Program-made: the position numbers and the translations under genes
Shown: piece after piece, positions 1 through 11,700 of the stretch
Position numbering within the stretch: the first letter of the stretch is position 1
Layout: each line of letters starts with the position of its first letter
NCBI GenBank assembly: GCA_036925085.1
Contig: JAUPFP010000054.1
Coordinates: forward strand, 1,054,001 to 1,118,000
From: Brachycybe producta
Taxonomy: Eukaryota; Arthropoda; Diplopoda; Playtdesmida; Andrognathidae
Direction of reading: 5' to 3'
DNA length: 64,000 nt
The notes under the pieces: model-generated
What the model saw: the letters and a program-made list of their open reading frames with translations, nothing else
Told to the model about the DNA's origin: nothing
Databases searched by the model: none

Positions 1-194
1 TTTTTCTCCCTTTCTGTCTTCGTGTATTTGACATAAAACCCACACGGTGCTATTGACAGGCGGATGAAATGCAATGTTTGCAAAGTAAATTGCCCGAAAA
101 GTAACCAATTACAACTGAAAATCGTTGAAAACGGATAATAACATGAAAGATTTTTTTTTTTCTCGTTTCATCTCATTAGAAATAGCATAATTTT

Positions 195-450
195 TTTTTC
201 TTTTAACACGAAAAAAATATTCTAGTCTCTTACATTTCATGTTAAACGGTTTGTATTACATATTTTATGTATATATTGAAAATCGTTTAACACGAAAAAT
301 TGATAACATGTAATATTCTTTCCGTTTGATCCCTTGGAGAAAAAAATAGCTTCAACATTAACATAAAAAAATATTCCTCAGTTCTTTACATTTCATGTTT
401 AACTGTACCGAAATTAAATTTGTAATTATAATGTACTGTAATATGAATCT
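195..450. repeat. Repeat with AACACGAAA / TTTCATGTTAAACGG motifs, copy 1
   Basis: Short blocks ending in AACACGAAAAA and ACATTTCATGTTAAACGG alternate here. The same blocks, in the same order, occur at 11290-11570 inside an intron of B3GLCT. No coding capacity is seen. Confidence 0.5.
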
Positions 451-734
451 TATAAACCTTGTACACACACACATGAGTTAAATGAATTCAAATTAAATGT
501 GTTTAAGTGAATTATACGGAATCCAGTTAAGGACATAAACCAAATAAAAATTGACTTTAATTATTACTATTTTAAATTAAAATACTACAATAAATCAATA
601 TATTATTATTTAAATATTAACTCAATATTTTCAGATTATTAACTGAATAAATTGAATTCGACATATTGTTTGTTTGTCCTTCACGGGGCTCTGTAGAACA
701 CATTTATTATTTAAATGCATTTAAACTACTAGGT

Positions 735-1030
735 TTATGAAGGGCTGGTTTTCGAACTCTTTTCAGGAGCTAAATTAAGAAAAACTTAAGTGTGTTTTTT
801 AATTTAAGAAATTAGAACTTGTGTAGCTGAATCACTGAAGGATGGTGGTATCTTCATGTTGATATTTTTCAAAATAAACTTTTCACAAACTGACTTACCT
901 TTCTAGTCATCTAAAAAGCATTTGAGTTTCTCTTCGTTTTGCACCTGAAAAAAAAACACACAGAATAATGAAGAGTTCGAAAGGACCCCCCCCCCCCCCC
1001 GTTTACAGCTTTTAAACCATCTTAAATGAT
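735..1030. repeat. Family R element (degenerate copy)
   Basis: Both arms are recognisable: a GGTTTTCGAACTC-type outer end, the TTCATGTTGATAT block, and the TTTGAGTTTCTCTTCGTTTTGC right arm. A run of about 15 C (986-1000) interrupts the outer right arm. Confidence 0.55.
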
Positions 1031-1879
1031 GAAAACCTCTTATATTTGAGAATATATTATTTTTGTATTTATATACAAGAAAAAGTCTATTTGTTTTAAT
1101 CACTTTTTTCTTTAAAGCTTTCATTAAAAATACAAAAGCAAACAAAAAGAAAGTTAAACATTTTTTCATCTTAAAAAGATCATTAAGAAAAGATGTGTTG
1201 GTGGAGAAGAAGAAGAAGATTGAAATTCAATTAACCTTGCAAATTTACCAGTTACTTTTTTTCTTCTTCTCTTTAATATTGTTATAGTATAATGAGGATA
1301 AACCGATCTACAAATGGCATCCTATTTGGTTGTATAAAAATAACTTCGGAAAACGGGTAAAGGTGTTTTTTTCTTCTTTACTTTATATAATATTAATATA
1401 TAATATCTTTGTTAGTAATTTGTTTGTTTCATATAGACTCACTCTCGAGAGTTAATTGAATCAGTTTGCTATTTTATCTGAAAAAAAAAACCCCAGGAAA
1501 AATCATTTGATGTTTGTTCAACTCTCAAACCATTTTTTTTGGATCATAACAGCTGTTTTTATAGATTTTTTTCTAATAGTAAAAAAATAATATAAAAAAA
1601 CATAGAGAAAACAGGATCTTTTAATTGATTATTTTATAATTAATGAAACAGTTTTTTTTTTTTCTTAAATGGGAAAATGTATTTTTTGGGGGGTATTGTT
1701 GCAGTTTCGCTTTTCAGATAGATGCTAATTTTCTTCATTTTGCGCTGTCGAGAAAACCTTAAGATACACATTTATAAAAGAGAACAACAACAAAATAGGT
1801 CTTAAATAAGCATTAAAACGAAATTTAATTAACGTTACCAGAGTTATAAAAATGCAGCGGTAAAAAAATATATCCTTTT

Positions 1880-2128
1880 AAGATGTTTTAAAAACTAGAA
1901 GAGTAACTGAATCCCTTAAAAGATTTTTTCAGAAAAAAGTTTATTTTAAAACATAATAAAAGTTGGATTATTTTTTTAACTGACATAAAATTTAAAATAT
2001 ATCAACATGAAAATACGCTCATAAGCGATTTCTAGTTTCTAAAACACTTTCAAGTTTCTTTTAATTTTGCTCTTCTGAAAGACAGAATAATCAAGAGTTG
2101 GAAACATTTTAAAACCACGTTAAATACT
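1880..2128. repeat. Family R element
   Basis: Carries AACTAGAAGAGTAACTGAATC on the left, TTCTAGTTTCTAAAACAC on the right, and the outer AAAGACAGAATAATC block. It ends about 40 bases before the splice acceptor of the cystine-knot exon. Confidence 0.65.
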
Positions 2129-2170
2129 TTAAAAGTAGAATTTTGTTCTCTTCTAAATAATCTTTTTCAG

Positions 2171-2415
2171 GTAATGCCAATTGATGAATGCATTCCAGAA
2201 TTTGGTCGTTGTTTGCTCGGCAATTATTACCGATACGAGAAATGTTGCAGCGGAATGGAATGCTACAAAATTGGTTACGAGGCTGTTTGTGTGAATAGGT
2301 GAGATTCAACAACACAAAAACACAATTCGTCATCATTAATCTAATTTTCTTGTTCTTCTTCTTCTTCAGTAATAGTCTCGAGTCTTCTGCGATTGATTAT
2401 GACGAGAGACGTTGA
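2171..2415 (+). CDS. Small cysteine-rich protein with inhibitor-cystine-knot spacing (3' exons only)
   Basis: Two 3' exons are visible, 2171-2298 and 2370-2415, joined by a GT-AG intron that splits an AGT codon; the stop TGA is at 2413-2415. The translation holds six cysteines spaced C-x6-C-x10-C-C-x4-C-x8-C, the classic inhibitor-cystine-knot (knottin) pattern, followed by a short acidic tail ending in DERR. Such domains are normally secreted and disulfide-rich, and serve as protease inhibitors, ion-channel ligands or antimicrobial and signalling peptides; nothing here distinguishes these roles. The first exon begins in phase 0 after a pyrimidine-rich acceptor. The upstream signal-peptide exon was not found, so the gene is incomplete in this annotation. 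Confidence 0.55.
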
Positions 2416-3941
2416 ACACATTTTTCTATTTACAATTTAATTCTTTTATGTTTTCTTTTGCCTTTTCTTTTCGAGGGTCAGATAAAAATGACTAAATGTA
2501 AAAAAATCACTAAATTTTTCAAAAGTTGCTTTTAATTTTAAAAACTCTTAACTTTTTTTTAATTATGTAAGTGTTTATTTCCTTTGTAATTCTCTGCTAA
2601 CTTTAGTGGTGGGTAGTTCAACCGAAGCTTCTCTTGAAACCTGAATCAAGCATAAAATCTAATAATAGCGTCGTTAGTACATTACGCATGATTCACTCGA
2701 GGCATTCTCTTAACGAATTATATTCATCAGAAAACCCTCTCTCTCTTTCATTCTATTATATGTATTTCTGTATCTATAACTAACACTTGTTTTAATGTGT
2801 AACTGTAACATTGCTTCTTCTTATGCATTTGTTTTCGCCTCCCAAGTTTCATTCAGAAGTTCCGTCACTTTCTTTCATAAACAACCGAAAACACAAACGA
2901 GCCTTGTTCTTTTTTTTCTCTCTTAAAGATGTATTATAAGTAGGCGTTGCAAATTATGCAAATGACTTAAATCAATAGAATAAAACTCTTGATTATTAAG
3001 GCCAAAACTTTCATGCAAATAAAAATTTAGAAATGTGCAAATTGTGTATATAAATCTCGAAAATTTAAAAAAAAAACCCAAGAAATTCGGTTTTTGCAAT
3101 GAATCAGAAGTAATAACAGAAAATGCAAAATGAAAACGATTCGGTTTAAGAAACCCTTTATTGAGTGGTTTTTCTGGGGGGCAAAAAAAATAAAATTATG
3201 CAAATTTCCAAAGATTATGCAATTTGTGCATTTTAAGCAAACGTTTTGCCTTCATGATTATGGTGTTTCACAAGAAATTGAAAGTGTTTTCGAAACTAAA
3301 AAGAGTAAATGGATCATGGATTTTCATGTTAATAACTTAAAAAAACTTACGGCAATTTGAAATTTTCATTTATCACTAAAGTTTGGATAAGTTGCGATAG
3401 AAATCATCTTAAACCAGCAAGTTTATGTTTTAAATATATCTATAAGAAAATTCCCCTTAAGGTGGTTATAAAGAGTAATCGCTTCACAAACTGTGATTAT
3501 TGTATTTCCAGTTCAAAACTGAAGAGAAACTTGGATGTGTTTTAGAAAGGGTAGCTCAGTCACTTAATAGTATTTTCATTGCTTTGATATCGTTCAAAAT
3601 AAGCTTTTTATGTGAGTTTGAAAATGAGCCAACTTTAAGCAGGCGATATTTTTTAAAGTTTTTGTTTAAATAAAAAGTTTATTTTGAAAGATATCAACAT
3701 GAAAATACCCTTAAAGTGATTAAGGCTACCCTTCTAGTTTCTTAAACACCTTAAAGTTTCTCTGAAATGGACAAAATAATTAAAGAGTTCGAAAATCAGC
3801 TGTTCATAAACAGTAAACACTCGTAAGTGATTAAATTACTCTTCTAGTTTCTAAAACACTTTTCAATTTCATGTTAATGTTGCTTCTGAAATTCTTCAGA
3901 CATTTATAATTGTGTTTTTTTCTTCTTCTCAAGAACGAATC
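2416..3941. other. Non-coding interval between cystine-knot gene and PAGR1
   Basis: Open reading frames here are short and AT-driven and show no family resemblance. The second half is taken up by a family R element, probably a double or rearranged copy. Confidence 0.5.
3452..3900. repeat. Family R element (long, full-arm copy)
   Basis: Starts with CCTTAAGGTGGTTATAAAG, passes through the TGTTTTAGAAAGGGTAGCTC core, has a central part with two opposed TTTATTTTGAAAGATATC-like blocks, and ends with the reverse-complement arm TTCTAGTTTCTAAAACAC. Two right arms are present, so it may be nested. Confidence 0.6.
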
Positions 3942-3947
3942 TTTATT
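3942..3947 (-). terminator. Poly(A) signal of PAGR1
   Basis: AATAAA on the minus strand, 57 bases beyond the PAGR1 stop codon. Confidence 0.6.
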
Positions 3948-4003
3948 TACAATGGTATATTACAAGTGAGTGAAAAGAAAAGCAAAACTGAGAATCTTTA
4001 AGT

Positions 4004-4704
4004 TCATTGGTTTCCTTTAGACTCTTCGTCTGAATTTGTTGTGGGCGCCGTCGGTGGAGTTTTCTTAATCGGCGTTCGTCTGTTATCGAGTCTTTCCAGC
4101 CTCATTTGTCTTCTCATGTCAAACATCACGTTCTGAAAACTAGCAACTCGCTTCTGTCCGCTTCCTTTTGGCTTCGCTACACCTTTTTTTTTCCGAAACA
4201 GAACAAAAAACCTGAATCAAGACTTCGATCATTTCTCAACACGCCGCCGAGTTCAGAGAGACGTTACCTGGCGTACGACGTGGAGTGATCTTCACAGTTG
4301 TAGTTTCATTGAACATATCGTCAAAGTCGAACGCAGTCCTCGGTTCATTACTAGAAAGTTAAAGAAAGGGTCAAAGGTCATTTTTAGTAAGCGCCTTTAA
4401 AGCTGTAACAGACGTACGAATCCTCTGTTTCGAGTGTTTCTTTTTCGTTTGAGTCGATCTCTTTTGCTTCAGGACTTGGTGCTCTTCGTCCAGGGCATTT
4501 CCATTCCAATTTCAGCTCTTTCTTCTCTTCTAATGCGTTGTATAATCTTATTATGTCGCCCGTAGACGATGGAATCCATTGTTTATCGATGGGTTCTGTC
4601 ACAAATCCGTACGTTTCTTCGTCGCTGCACGAAATTTTCCAATCGTTCTCAACGCTCTCATCCTTAAAAGGTTCGTTTTTTGATATTCCATCGATTGCCG
4701 ACAT
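4004..4704 (-). CDS. PAGR1: PAXIP1-associated glutamate-rich protein 1 (PA1)
   Basis: Three exons: 4418-4704, 4268-4350, 4004-4182, giving 182 residues with every join in frame. The family is a small nuclear subunit of the MLL3/MLL4 (KMT2C/D) H3K4 methyltransferase complex that binds PTIP. Seen in the sequence: an N-terminal DW-x-I-x-CSDEE segment, a W-I-P...I-x-RLYNAL helix, RRAPSPEA, the acidic FDFDD box at about residue 104, RRTP at the end of exon 2, and a basic C-terminal helix (MRRQMRLERL). These match the order in vertebrate PA1, but the vertebrate glutamate-rich N-terminus is shorter here. The start ATG (4704) opens the first conserved exon. The gene is divergent from KIF22 across about 700 bases. 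Its partner PAXIP1 is about 9 kb away on the same strand. Confidence 0.9.
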
Positions 4705-5411
4705 CGTTTATTGCATTTAGCAAAGAGAAAACGTAGAAAATTGTTATTTCTTAGTGTGAAAATCGTTTGTTATGCACGCCGCCATCTTTTTTTGACCGAT
4801 TCTGCTATTTTGTAATGGGGACGACACAGAAGTGTGAATCGCGAACATTATGGAAAGCTGTTTTGCTTTTTATCCGCGTTTTTACTGAATCCTCAAAATT
4901 GAATTCTATTCTGGATGTCCAGTAAAGCGCGTATGAAAAGTAAAAAAAAATTACCATTCTTACGCTGTGCTGTGAATCTAGGTGAATCTCGTACATGCTT
5001 TTCTTCTATGTCGTTCCCCTTGCAAAATTTGTGTAGAGAGCGCCACTTGTGGTCACGAATAATGTCCGGTGCTCGCGCGAGAGGGCGCTATCATTCCGAA
5101 CACTTTTAATGATTTTTTCTTATTGGTTCGTTTTCGAATTTTGATTATACGTCATTAGTGACGTCACTTTGTGCGCCATTTTTTGACAGTTGGCCGTTGT
5201 TTTTCTAGTTTGTGAAATTCTTTCATTTTTATCGCAAATTATCGGCTTTTTTGTGTGATTTATTCGCGCGTTTATCATCAAGTTGTCGTGCTTTCATTTA
5301 GGTGAGTGACATATAACTACTTTATGAGCGTTTAAGTCAAATTAAATGACTGTTAAGACGTTTTTTCGTTTAAAATTCGCTTAAAAGTCTTATGACTCGT
5401 AGGTTTTCAAG
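4705..5411. promoter_or_regulatory. Divergent promoter region PAGR1 / KIF22
   Basis: This 707-base interval separates two head-to-head genes. TGACGTCA (a perfect CRE/ATF palindrome) lies at 5159-5166, about 250 bases before the KIF22 start codon. A likely 5'UTR intron of KIF22 runs from GTGAGT at 5302 to the acceptor at 5402, leaving nine UTR bases before the ATG. A TATA box is not obvious. Confidence 0.5.
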
Positions 5412-8400
5412 ATGAGTGTCGAAAACCGTACAAGAGTCGCTGTTCGATGTCGACCGCTTGTCGGCATCGAGACGGACGTCGGTCCTTACAATTTTCTGAC
5501 CTGCGACAGCGAACAGAAGCAGGTTTGTTGGTTAACTTCTTAAATCTTCTCGAAAAGACAATCTAATCGTTCTCAATATGTAAAAAACAGATTGAACTAG
5601 ACAAGAAGCTGTTCAACTACGACTATGTTTTCGATTCGACTGCTACTCAGGCCGACGTTTACGATGGAGCTGTCACTAAACTTACTGAAAAGTTTCTTTC
5701 TGGTATCTTCGAATGGAATTCTCGTCATAGATTACGATCTCTCTTGAGATTTTGTTTTTAATTTTGTATTTTTTCAGGTTTGAATGCTTCGATCATAGCT
5801 TATGGACAGACCGGATCCGGTAAAACGCATACGATGGGAACGAACGATCGAGGCGAAGACGCCGGAATCATTCCGAGAACTCTACGGCAGATCTTTGAGT
5901 CGACGGACGCAGAAACAAATGTCGTCGTCAAAGTTGCGTTCCTCGAAGTGAGAGAGCTTAAGAGATTTCTCGATTATTCGAGTTCTGATTCTATGTTTTG
6001 GGTTTTTTTTAAAGGTTTACAACGAAGATGTTTACGATCTTTTGAAGGACGGATGTCCAAAGATCTCATTACGAGAAGATGTTCATTCGGTTAAGGTTGT
6101 CGGATGTCTTCAAATGTCGTAATTATAAGAAAGTTTAATGTGAATGGTTTTTTATATTTGAAGGCGAGAGAAGTTCTGGTTCAGTCGTACGAAGATGCGA
6201 TGGTTTGTCTTCTGGATGGAGTTCGGATTCGTAAAACCGGAGCGACGGCCATGAACACCTATTCGAGTCGTTCACATACAATATTTTCGGTGATTCTCGA
6301 GACGAACGAAACCAGTCGCTGTCAGATGATGTTAGTCGATCTTGCGGGATCGGAACCGGTCAAGAAGACCAAAACGGTTGGAAATAGGTTCAAAGAGGGT
6401 TAGTTAGTTAATACAAACGCGGATCTCTTTTTTTTGTAAAAAAAATTATGAAAAAGTTTATTTTTAAAGATATTTTCTAGAAAATTCTTTTTTGTCTAAT
6501 TTGCATAGAAATAACTAACAACCGTTCAAAATGTATTTCGATGATAAATTTTATTTCTTCTCTGTAGGTGTAAACATCAACAAGGGGCTTTTTGTTCTCG
6601 GATCGGTTGTAAATGCACTGAGTCGCGATAAAGGAAGTGGTTACATTCCTTATCGTGATTCAACGTTGACGAAACTACTAAAGAGTGAGTCTTTCACGTC
6701 TTCGGAGCTTGTTTTCATTAGTAACGTTTGTGTTCTCTTGCGTTTGTATTTCATTCAGATTGTCTTCAGGGAAACGGTGAACTCTTGATGATCGTCTGCA
6801 TCAGTCCTCTCGAAGAAAGCGTTCAGGAAACGACCAACAGTCTCAAGTTTGCCGAACGTGCTCTCGCGATCGAAGTGAAGCCGCACGTACAGTCGAGAGT
6901 TTCCGGTTCGGTCTAGAAATCGGAGCTGAAATGACGCTCATCTCTTGAAAAAGCTCATCTGACATGTATTCAATTTTAGATTCGTGGTCCGGACGCAAGA
7001 AGGCGGTCAGTTCGAGTGGTGTCGGTGGTTCGATTCAGACTTCGACTCCTTTTAGTACGATTCAACAGAAGCGTCCGTTTCTCGGCAGCTCTTCTAAATT
7101 TACTCCAATTCCTGCTTTTAATTTGGATTCTTCTCCGTCCGGTTCTTGCATTACGATGGATGAACCGATGTTCAAGAAACCGAGAACTCCCGAACGGCCC
7201 GTTTGTTCTTCCTTTCCAAAAGATCTTTTCAGTCCCCTCGTTAAAAACATCTGTTCGACTATCGAGAGTAGTATGGAACGTGTGGCCGATCGTCTCGTTT
7301 TAGGATCTCGTAACGTTATTAACACTCCCGTAAGAGAGTCAATTGTTGATGCCGTCGTACACAGAATCACGATTGCACGTCGTCACTTCGGACCTCCTGT
7401 CGGTTGTGATGGTGAGTTCTTGAACTTCGAAAGTCGGAAGGTCCACCCTCATCGTCCATCGTATCTTTTTTTCTCCCAGGTTCCGAGACTACAATCGACG
7501 ATTTCATGAGCATCCAATCCAAGAACGTTTATATTCCGCCACGTTCTCATTCTACGAGACTAGGTCATAATCTGACGATAGAATCGAAAGAGAACGTCTC
7601 CGAGGACTCGGAAAATATGACGCAGAGTTCCGTGATGGACGACACTGTCCTGTTGAGACGATCAACGCGTTCGAAAGTATTGAAGGAGAGCGTTCTTGTG
7701 AAGTCGGATCGGACTATGAACGGCTCTGTAAATTACAAACAAGAGTTGCCTCGAAGATTTTCGAGGCGTTCCACCGTCAAAGGCAAAGTTCGCACTTAAC
7801 ATATTCTTAGAACTTTTGCAATTTTCGAAGTCTTTGATTATTTTCTTATTCAAGAGTAAAATTAAGAAAAACTAGAAAGTATTTTAGAAACTAGAAGGGT
7901 AGCTCATTCTCTTATGAATATTTTTGAATTAATATCGTTCAAAATAAACTTTATTAGACAAAAATGTCAGCTTAAAGTTGGATCATTTTCAAAATGACAT
8001 AAAAAAAGGCTTCTTTTAAAAGATATCAACATGAAAACAACCTAAAGTGATTGTGCTACCCTTCTAGTTTCTAAAACACTTTCATGGTTTCTCTTTAAAA
8101 CTAACTTAAGAAAATTGAACTTTCTTCATCTTTGAAGGAAAAAGAGGAATTTATTTGCATTTTCTGTGGCGAAAATTCAGTTTTTACGTTTTTCTAATTG
8201 AATTTTCTTCAATTAGGTTCGTCAGTTTGTCATAACAGTTCTCTGAACGTTGAACAGTCGATTTTGATGACAAGTTCGAGACGGGACGTCCACACTGCCG
8301 ACATTCTAAACTTATTAAACAAAGCAAGCGCTAAAGAGCTACAACGTTTGCCTTGTGTTGGACCAAAAAGTGCCATCATCTTGTATAACTGGCGCATAAC

Positions 8401-8655
8401 GAACGGACCGTTTCGTGACGTACGGTTCATTTCAATTTCAGCTCTTTCGTCGTCATCTTATATCGTTGTCATTTTATATCTTTATAAACTTTTTATTTCC
8501 AGATTAACGAAGTTCGATCCATTCCCGGTCTTTTGGGGAGTTTCTTTGGTCGCTTCGTCGAGGTAAAGATCTGGTTAAAAATGTTCTTCTCGTAAAACAT
8601 CAGATTCTGACAGAATTTGTTTCAATTTCAGGCCAATATGTGTATCAGCGATTAA
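5412..8655 (+). CDS. KIF22: Kinesin-10 family chromokinesin KIF22 (Kid)
   Basis: Plus-end microtubule motor expected to bind chromosome arms and drive chromosome congression. Exons: 5412-5522, 5591-5702, 5778-5947, 6015 to about 6113, about 6169-6398, 6568-6684, 6759-6905, 6980-7411, 7480 to about 7790, 8217-8419, 8503-8562, 8632-8655. The motor domain has the P-loop GQTGSGKT at about residues 84-91, SSRSH (switch I), DLAGSE (switch II) and the neck-proximal NSLKFAERA. The middle is basic and low-complexity. The C-terminus has two helix-hairpin-helix motifs (LQRLPCVGPKSA and VRSIPGLLG), the DNA-binding signature that separates KIF22 from other kinesins. Two joins are uncertain: the one near 6107-6169, and the one into exon 8217, which needs a phase-1 donor I could not pin down. 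A family R element sits in that last intron. The 3' end faces B3GLCT only 104 bases away. Confidence 0.92.
7850..8110. repeat. Family R element in KIF22 intron
   Basis: Shows TTAGAAACTAGAAGGGTAGC on the left and CTACCCTTCTAGTTTCTAAA on the right. It occupies most of the intron before the helix-hairpin-helix exon. Confidence 0.7.
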
Positions 8656-8759
8656 GTTTCGACTGTTCCTACTTGGAAAAATTAAGGTACAGTGACGAAA
8701 TTTCTTCCTCGAACGTCATCATTTTTGTTCATATTTTTTGTCATTTATTGCTATCCTTT

Positions 8760-11700
8760 TTACAATTCATCTTTTTGAACGTTTTTTACGTGTTCACTTG
8801 CATCTTTCAACCATTTGTCGTAAGTTTCGTACGGATCGATCAGCCAGAATTTATGAAATGAAATCGGTTCTTGGTGTTTCAGAATCTCGGAGTTGTAATC
8901 GTCTGGTCGTGCCTTTTATTTGAGAAGAAAGAAACCCATATTTTTAAAATGTTAATTCGATGGTTAACGCTCTACAGACATTCCAGAAGTTGCACGTTGC
9001 CACGAGAAGTGGTCAAAACGCCAGGAAAATTCCTCGTTACCAAAGAACATATTAAAGAATATGCATAACTTTTTCTTAAAGCTCAAAGTTGTTTCCGAAG
9101 AAGCAAACTGTTGTTAGCAAAATGGACCGCTTAACATGGGTCCAACAAATTAGTCGCAATTCAAAAAAGTGTAAAATAAAAACCCGTTGGAATAGTACAA
9201 CGAAAAGACCTTAAAACCTGGCCACATCAATTCAAGAAGCGATTGCAACTTCAATTATTGTTCAAAACACAGTTTGAAGAGAGATTTGTTGTTAGAATCG
9301 AGGCACACGTACAAACTCTGGAGTGTTTCTCTGGGCATTTTTTTAGGGACTTTTCTCTTTCTTTCTCTTGTCACCTGATGGAAATTTGGATTGTGGGTTA
9401 TCTGAATCGAGAGTTGTTTGAGACACAGTCCAAGAAACATGTCGTCGGGTGTGTCCGCGCTCGGACATATGCAAACTCCGCTGTTGACGAGCCTCTCGAC
9501 TGCGTTCATACTGAAAACCATTCTGGAAATAATAATAACGTGTAATTTTGATAGAATTAAATCAGTTGTTTAAGATGTTTTCCTTAACTTTTTTGCGTTT
9601 CAAAAGAGAGAAATTGAAAGTGTCTTAGAAACTAGAACGGGTAGCTGATTCACTTAATAGGATTTCAAAATTAACTTTTTATATACCAGAAATTAAAATA
9701 CTTTAAGAAAAAAGGCTTATTTTGAAATTAAACTTCTGATTAATTTTAAATTATTAAAATTTACAATAAATAATTTGAGTAATAAATGTCTAAATAAATT
9801 AGTATAAATTTAAGAAAAAAATATCTGATCGAAGATGGTTTTAAACTGTAAACGCAACTCTAAACTGTGGTTATTCCGTTTTAAAATAAGTGTTTTATGT
9901 CTCTGAAAACGGCTTATCTTTATAAGCAGCCGGTATATCAACACGAAAATACTTATCGGCTAAAGTTCTAGTTTCTAACACTTTTAATTTCTCTTCAGTT
10001 TGAAATTCAGCTGTTCGTAAAACATCTTAAATGAATTAAAACCGATGTTTTCTTTAGTTTACCCTCCGCCTCCGGTGATGTAGTCGTAACCCCGTTGAGA
10101 GGCCGTCCTGAAGCCGTACCTTTCGCCAATAGCGACCGGTTGCGCTGCCGAGTAGCACGACAATAACCGTAGCAAACGTTGAACACTATTGTCGTGACGA
10201 CAACAAAATTGTTAGATCTCGTAGTAAGACCCTTCTAATTATTGGGGGGAGGGGTTTACCTCATTAAGGTGTCGTCATCTGCGATAACTATCCACGATTT
10301 TCTAGCCAGTGCTTTGTCTTTTGCAACATAATTCAAAATGCCGATTGTTTTAGCGCAATGTCCTTAAAAACATTCCAATAAAATTGAAATCAAATTTCAT
10401 TTCGGTAAGTTCCCACACGGAGCTTTCGTTTTTGCCTCTTTCCGTGTTCGGTATTCCGAGATCTACGTAATGTGGACCTTGTTCCGATCCATCGCTGAAC
10501 AGTTTGACGTTCGAACTGTTTCCCCAAGTATTGAGAATTATGGGAACTATTTCACATGGACGGATCGTAATTTTTTTTTAATGTGGATCGTTTACGGGAG
10601 GTTACGTTAAAATAGGAGTTCGTAATTTCGTACCTCTGTCGCCGTGGAATTTCGTACATGTTTTAATGGCAAAAAAGATATCTGATTGGAGAACTGGCCG
10701 ATTCTGTATTTTAACAAAATACAAAATCTTATCAGCAAAGGAATTTCTTAAGCTGGTTTTAAAGCTGTAAACGTTTCGCGTTATTCTGTCTTTCAGGTGC
10801 AAAAGTAAGAAAAATCTGAAAGTGTTTTAGAAACTAGAAGGGTAGCTGAATCACTTAAGACTATTTTCATGTTCATATATTTCAAATTAAGCTTTCTAAT
10901 GACAAAATATGTGCGATCATTTTCAAGTTTGCCATAAAAAGCTTATTTTGAGGGGATTGAGTTATTACCCTTCTAGTTTCTAAAACACTTTGAATTTTTT
11001 TTGCAATGCAGAATAACCAGAGTTTGAAAATTAGTTGTTAATTAGAAAAGGTTGGTTTTTTTAAGGGTTTATTCGACTCACACAAATCGGAATCTTTGAC
11101 GCTGTGAAATAAGTTGCGCATTTTGTCGAGTCTTTTTCGATACAAAATTCTGGAACGTTTGTCAGAACCGTTCCGTTTCCATCGTTCCAAATGAACTTTG
11201 CCAGTTCGTATTGTGGATCGATAGAAAAGTCGAGCTTATCTACAAAAGCTATGCGACGTGATTCCAACCTTACGAAAAAAATTAGGGATTTTTAAATATA
11301 GTGAAAACCGTATAACACGAAATATATTCTTGTTCTTTAAAATGTCTTTCTTTTTAACACGAAAAAAATATTCTAGGTCTTTTACATTTCGTGTTAAACG
11401 GTTTCTATTGAATATAAACAATAGAAATCGTTTAAAAAGAAAACGGATAACACAAAATATAATTTTGTTCCGGTTCTTTTGAATAACACAACAATTCTTT
11501 TAAGAAGAAAAAAAATTATTCCCAGTCTCTTCCATTTCGTGTTAAACGGTTTCCACTGTATAGAAATCCATAGGAAATCGAGTGTTGTACTTTTTAATCA
11601 ATGGTAGATTTAAGGCAAAACCGGCTGCGAAATCAGGATAAAGAAATGCCTGAGGATTGTCGTGAAAGGCAAAGTGGTGAATGATCGTTGCTTCTCGGTC

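Larger units (their letters stand above)
1..2170. other. AT-rich, repeat-bearing non-coding stretch
   Basis: No convincing exon could be assembled here. Positions 195-450 carry a degenerate repeat with motifs AACACGAAAAA and ACATTTCATGTTAAACGG that recurs at 11.29-11.57 kb. Two family R copies follow. An upstream exon for the cystine-knot gene should lie here or before the window, but no signal-peptide exon ending in the right phase was found. Confidence 0.5.

Noticed and set aside
1..105. Possible terminal exon after TTGACAG coding a short peptide to a stop at 103-105
   Set aside because: Only about 14 codons, no family resemblance, and its phase does not fit the cystine-knot exon.
8930..9070. 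Plus-strand open frame ending ...KEHIKEYA as an extra exon or gene
   Set aside because: It lies in the last intron of B3GLCT; the B3GLCT exons either side join perfectly (FHQ to ARPDDYN) without it, and no homologue was recognised.
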